From NCBI GenBank assembly GCA_035626675.1, contig DASPNH010000002.1, positions 1-16,688 on the forward strand: a stretch of 16,688 nt of DNA, given 5' to 3'. Positions 14,362 to 16,688 of this stretch are shown here, piece after piece. The stretch's first letter is position 1, and each line of letters starts with the position of its first letter. The notes under the pieces are model-generated. The model had not been told where the DNA came from. It saw only the letters and a program-made list of their open reading frames with translations, and did no database searches. Position numbers and translations under genes: made by a program. This DNA comes from DASPNH01 sp035626675. GTDB taxonomy: Bacteria > Desulfobacterota > Binatia > UBA1149 > CAITLU01.

Positions 14362-15849
14362 ATGCGCATCTTCGACAAGATCCTCATCGGCGGAGAATGG
14401 GTGCCTCCCCATGGCCAGGGCTCCTTCGAGATCGTCAATCCGGCAACCGAGGAGCCATGCGGCCGCATTCCTCGCGCCGACCGCCTCGATGTCGAAGCTG
14501 CAGTGGCGGCGGCCAAGGCAGCGCTCCTCGGCTGGAAGCTGACGCCGGCGGCGGAGCGGGGCAGGTGCCTGCGCGCCATCGCCGACGAGATGGATGCACG
14601 CGCGGCAGAGCTGGCGGACGTCATCGTCGAGGAGCTCGGCTCGCCTGCGGCGATGACCGCCCAGTACATGGTCGGGTTTCCCGCCTCGACGATCCGGTTC
14701 TATGCCGATCTGCTCGAGAAGAACGCCTACGCCTTCGAAGAGCGCATCGGCAATTCGGTGATCATTCGCGAGCCCAAGGGCGTGGTGGCGGCCATCACTC
14801 CGTGGAACTACCCGATCCATCAGATCACGGCCAAGGTCGGTCCCGCTCTTGCGGCCGGCTGTACGGTGGTGGTCAAGCCGAGCTCCGAGGTGGCGCTGTC
14901 GTGCTTTCTGTTCGCGGAGATCGCCGGACGCCATCTTCCGGCGGGTGTCTTCAACTTCCTTTCGGGCAAGGGCAGCGAGATCGGCGAAGCGATGGCGACG
15001 CATCCGCACGTCGACATGATCTCGCTCACCGGCAGCACCGAGGTCGGGCGCAAGATCATGGCGCTGGCTGCGCAGTCCATCAAGGACGTCTCTCTCGAGC
15101 TCGGCGGCAAGGCAGCCAACATCGTGCTCGACGACGCCGACCCTGCGGTGATCAGCGCCGGCGTCCACCACGCCTACACCAATGCCGGCCAGACATGTGC
15201 CGCCTGGACGCGCATGCTGGTGCCGCGCTCGATGCACGAGGAGGCCTGCCGCGTGGCCAAGCACGTGGCCGAGAACGTCATCGTACCCGGCGACCCGAGA
15301 ACACCGCCGCAGCCCGGTACCACGAGAATGGGTCCGCAGGTCAGCCGTGGGCAGTACGAGAGCGTGCTCGACTTCATCCGAAGCGGCATCGAGGAGGGGG
15401 CGCAACTGGTGGCCGGCGGACTCGAGCGGCCACCGGGCATGACGAAAGGCTACTTCGTGCGGCCGACGGTCTTCGGCGAGGTCCGGCCCGGCATGCGCAT
15501 CGCGCAGGAGGAGATTTTCGGCCCCGTCCTGACGATCATGCCCTACCAGGACGAAGAGGACGCCGTTCGCATCGCCAACGGGACCATCTTCGGCCTCGGA
15601 GGCGCCATCTGGTCGCGGGACGTGGAGCGGGCGATGGCGCTGGGGCGGCGCATCGACACGGGCGGAATCGACATCAACGGCGGCACCTTCAACACGCTGG
15701 CGCCGTTCCGCGGCATCAAGCAGTCCGGGATCGGTGCCGAGCTGGGGGTGGCAGGCCTCGAGGAGTACCTGACCACCAAGTCCTTCCAGCTTCCCATCGA
15801 TGGCAAGATAGCCGCCTATCTGGAGGGCCGCTTCGAAACCAGGAGCTGA
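14362..15849 (+). CDS. NAD(P)-dependent aldehyde dehydrogenase
   Basis: This 495-residue member of the aldehyde dehydrogenase superfamily oxidises an aldehyde to a carboxylic acid. The catalytic set is complete: N149 (TPWNYP, 146-151), K172 (VVVKPSS) for cofactor binding, E246 (LELGGK, 245-250) as general base, and nucleophile C279 (NAGQTCAAWTR). EEIFGPVL and FRGIKQSGIGAELG follow in the C-terminal part. The sequence style (KGVVAAITPWNYPIHQI, NAGQTC) is closest, from memory, to the CddD/succinoylpyridine-semialdehyde type, so a medium or long-chain or aromatic aldehyde is possible. The substrate is not known. AAGGGAGG at 14351-14357 precedes the ATG at 14362. A much longer frame extends upstream but only mirrors the lysyl oxidase-like gene. 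Confidence 0.95.
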   Translation: MRIFDKILIGGEWVPPHGQGSFEIVNPATEEPCGRIPRADRLDVEAAVAAAKAALLGWKLTPAAERGRCLRAIADEMDARAAELADVIVEELGSPAAMTAQYMVGFPASTIRFYADLLEKNAYAFEERIGNSVIIREPKGVVAAITPWNYPIHQITAKVGPALAAGCTVVVKPSSEVALSCFLFAEIAGRHLPAGVFNFLSGKGSEIGEAMATHPHVDMISLTGSTEVGRKIMALAAQSIKDVSLELGGKAANIVLDDADPAVISAGVHHAYTNAGQTCAAWTRMLVPRSMHEEACRVAKHVAENVIVPGDPRTPPQPGTTRMGPQVSRGQYESVLDFIRSGIEEGAQLVAGGLERPPGMTKGYFVRPTVFGEVRPGMRIAQEEIFGPVLTIMPYQDEEDAVRIANGTIFGLGGAIWSRDVERAMALGRRIDTGGIDINGGTFNTLAPFRGIKQSGIGAELGVAGLEEYLTTKSFQLPIDGKIAAYLEGRFETRS

Positions 15850-16035
15850 GCCGCTCGGCTTACGGCCGGTCAGTAACAGAAAGCCCAGTTAGGAGTTTGC
15901 CTAGGCCTCGGCAACGGCGGTAGTGTTGGGGCCGTTCGGAGTTGCGTCGACCCATCCGGTCGCACGCACGATGGCTTTCCTTCCCATGTCCTCTTTCCCT
16001 TCCAGTCGCGAGCGCGCGCGCCGCGGAGCCGCGTC

Positions 16036-16688
16036 GTGACATCGACGATGGGAATGTCGCGGCTGCGCATCGACCTGACGCCACTGCTGTCGTGGCTTGC
16101 GCTGGCCAGCGTCACGGTGGTGATGTTCTTCCTGGACCTGTTCACCAACGGACAGGCAGCATTCGGGCTACCCGACCTCCTCGTTCTGCTTTTCGGTCAT
16201 CGCGTCCTGCGCGGTCGCTACACGTTCGTGCTGGCAGCCTTCGTTGCGGCCCTGGTGGTCGCCGTGCCCGCCATCATTCATCAGCTGGTGCCGGGACCGA
16301 TCCCTGCCGGGCACATCCTGGGGCGCACCGTCGTGGTGGGGTCGGTATGGCTGTTCGCCGTCCTGCTGGTTCAGCGCGACCGCGCGCGTGCCGAAATGCT
16401 CGAGCAGCAGGACTGCGCCGAGGACACTCTGGTCAAACGCACGACCGAGCTGCGCCAGGTCAACGTCCAGCTTCATCGCGAGATCAACGAGCGGCGCCGC
16501 GCCGAGAACCGCTCGCTCTACCTCGCCTCCATCGTCGAATCATCCGAGGATGCCATCATCGGTCATGGCCTCGACGGCATCATCGTCAGCTGGAACCCGG
16601 GCGCGTCACGCGTCTACGGCTACCACCGCGACGAGATGATCGGCCAGCACGCATCCATCCTGCTGCCTGTCGAGCACGAGGCCGAGAT
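16036..16688 (+). CDS. Membrane-anchored PAS-domain sensor protein, N-terminus (3' end outside window)
   Basis: The 217 complete codons visible encode about four hydrophobic segments (near residues 17-36, 43-56, 62-84 and 95-112). A charged, probably coiled-coil stretch rich in Glu, Arg and Gln follows (113-158), then the first part of a PAS domain (IVESSEDAIIGHGLDGIIVSWNPGASRVYGY, about 167-197). The PAS start is the typical form found in hybrid histidine kinases and diguanylate cyclases; the output domain lies beyond the window. I chose the GTG at 16036 because GGAG sits at 16025-16028, seven bases before it. ATG codons at 16048 and 16054 are alternatives. A 22-codon frame (15971-16039) overlaps this start. 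Confidence 0.82.
   Translation, partial: MTSTMGMSRLRIDLTPLLSWLALASVTVVMFFLDLFTNGQAAFGLPDLLVLLFGHRVLRGRYTFVLAAFVAALVVAVPAIIHQLVPGPIPAGHILGRTVVVGSVWLFAVLLVQRDRARAEMLEQQDCAEDTLVKRTTELRQVNVQLHREINERRRAENRSLYLASIVESSEDAIIGHGLDGIIVSWNPGASRVYGYHRDEMIGQHASILLPVEHEAE

Noticed and set aside
12790..15849. Plus-strand 1019-codon frame covering the antisense of the lysyl oxidase-like gene and the aldehyde dehydrogenase
   Set aside because: Only the last 495 codons match a protein family. The rest mirrors the minus-strand gene and is open because of high GC codon bias.
15850..16035. Riboswitch upstream of the PAS sensor
   Set aside because: I checked for a cyclic-di-GMP (GEMM) pattern and found only a short TTGCC/GGCAA hairpin. 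The motif set is absent.

Overview
This is a high-GC (roughly two thirds G+C by eye), densely coded bacterial chromosome segment. The MEP-pathway gene ispF, a GltX-tRNA-Glu pair, a PrkA/YeaH/SpoVR cluster, an NtrB/NtrC-like sigma-54 regulatory pair and a secreted protein with a Myxococcus-type Cys-rich repeat together suggest a free-living Gram-negative of the former Deltaproteobacteria/Myxococcota/Binatota assemblage. The C-terminal style of the secreted protein recalls Binatota-type proteins, but that is from memory. No phage, CRISPR array or intact insertion sequence was seen.

Layout. At the left edge is the 5' end of a minus-strand gene resembling the N-terminal regulatory domain of class III adenylate cyclases (1-174), preceded on the same strand by an HxlR-family repressor (266-628). 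Divergent from it is a carboxymuconolactone-decarboxylase-family gene (722-1279); the gap carries two copies of a 7-3-7 inverted repeat, a likely HxlR operator. Next is a minus-strand, translationally coupled operon: NtrB-like histidine kinase (4552-3440), NtrC-like sigma-54 activator (3443-1998), then thiE (2001-1354). Both junctions are 4-base start/stop overlaps. Upstream of the kinase lie four tandem 44-bp repeats (4754-4929), ending 13 bases before ispF (4943-5419, plus strand).

The centre (10067-5521, minus strand) is the stress module prkA-yeaH-spoVR: serine kinase/AAA protein, VWA-like DUF444 protein and SpoVR/YcgB protein, with another GTGA overlap between the last two. A 675-bp gap separates prkA from the divergent gltX (10743-12176). 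Downstream of gltX is a tRNA-Glu(CTC) gene (12294-12369), so the enzyme and one of its substrate tRNAs are neighbours.

The right part holds the most unusual gene: a minus-strand secreted 595-residue protein (14232-12445) with a lysyl-oxidase-like domain. It keeps the copper HxHxH motif and the Lys and Tyr that form the lysyl tyrosylquinone cofactor. The domain is followed by a proprotein-convertase P-domain, a Myxococcus-type Cys-rich repeat and an unassigned C-terminal domain. Divergent from it is an NAD(P)-dependent aldehyde dehydrogenase (14362-15849). The window ends inside a membrane-anchored PAS sensor gene (from 16036).
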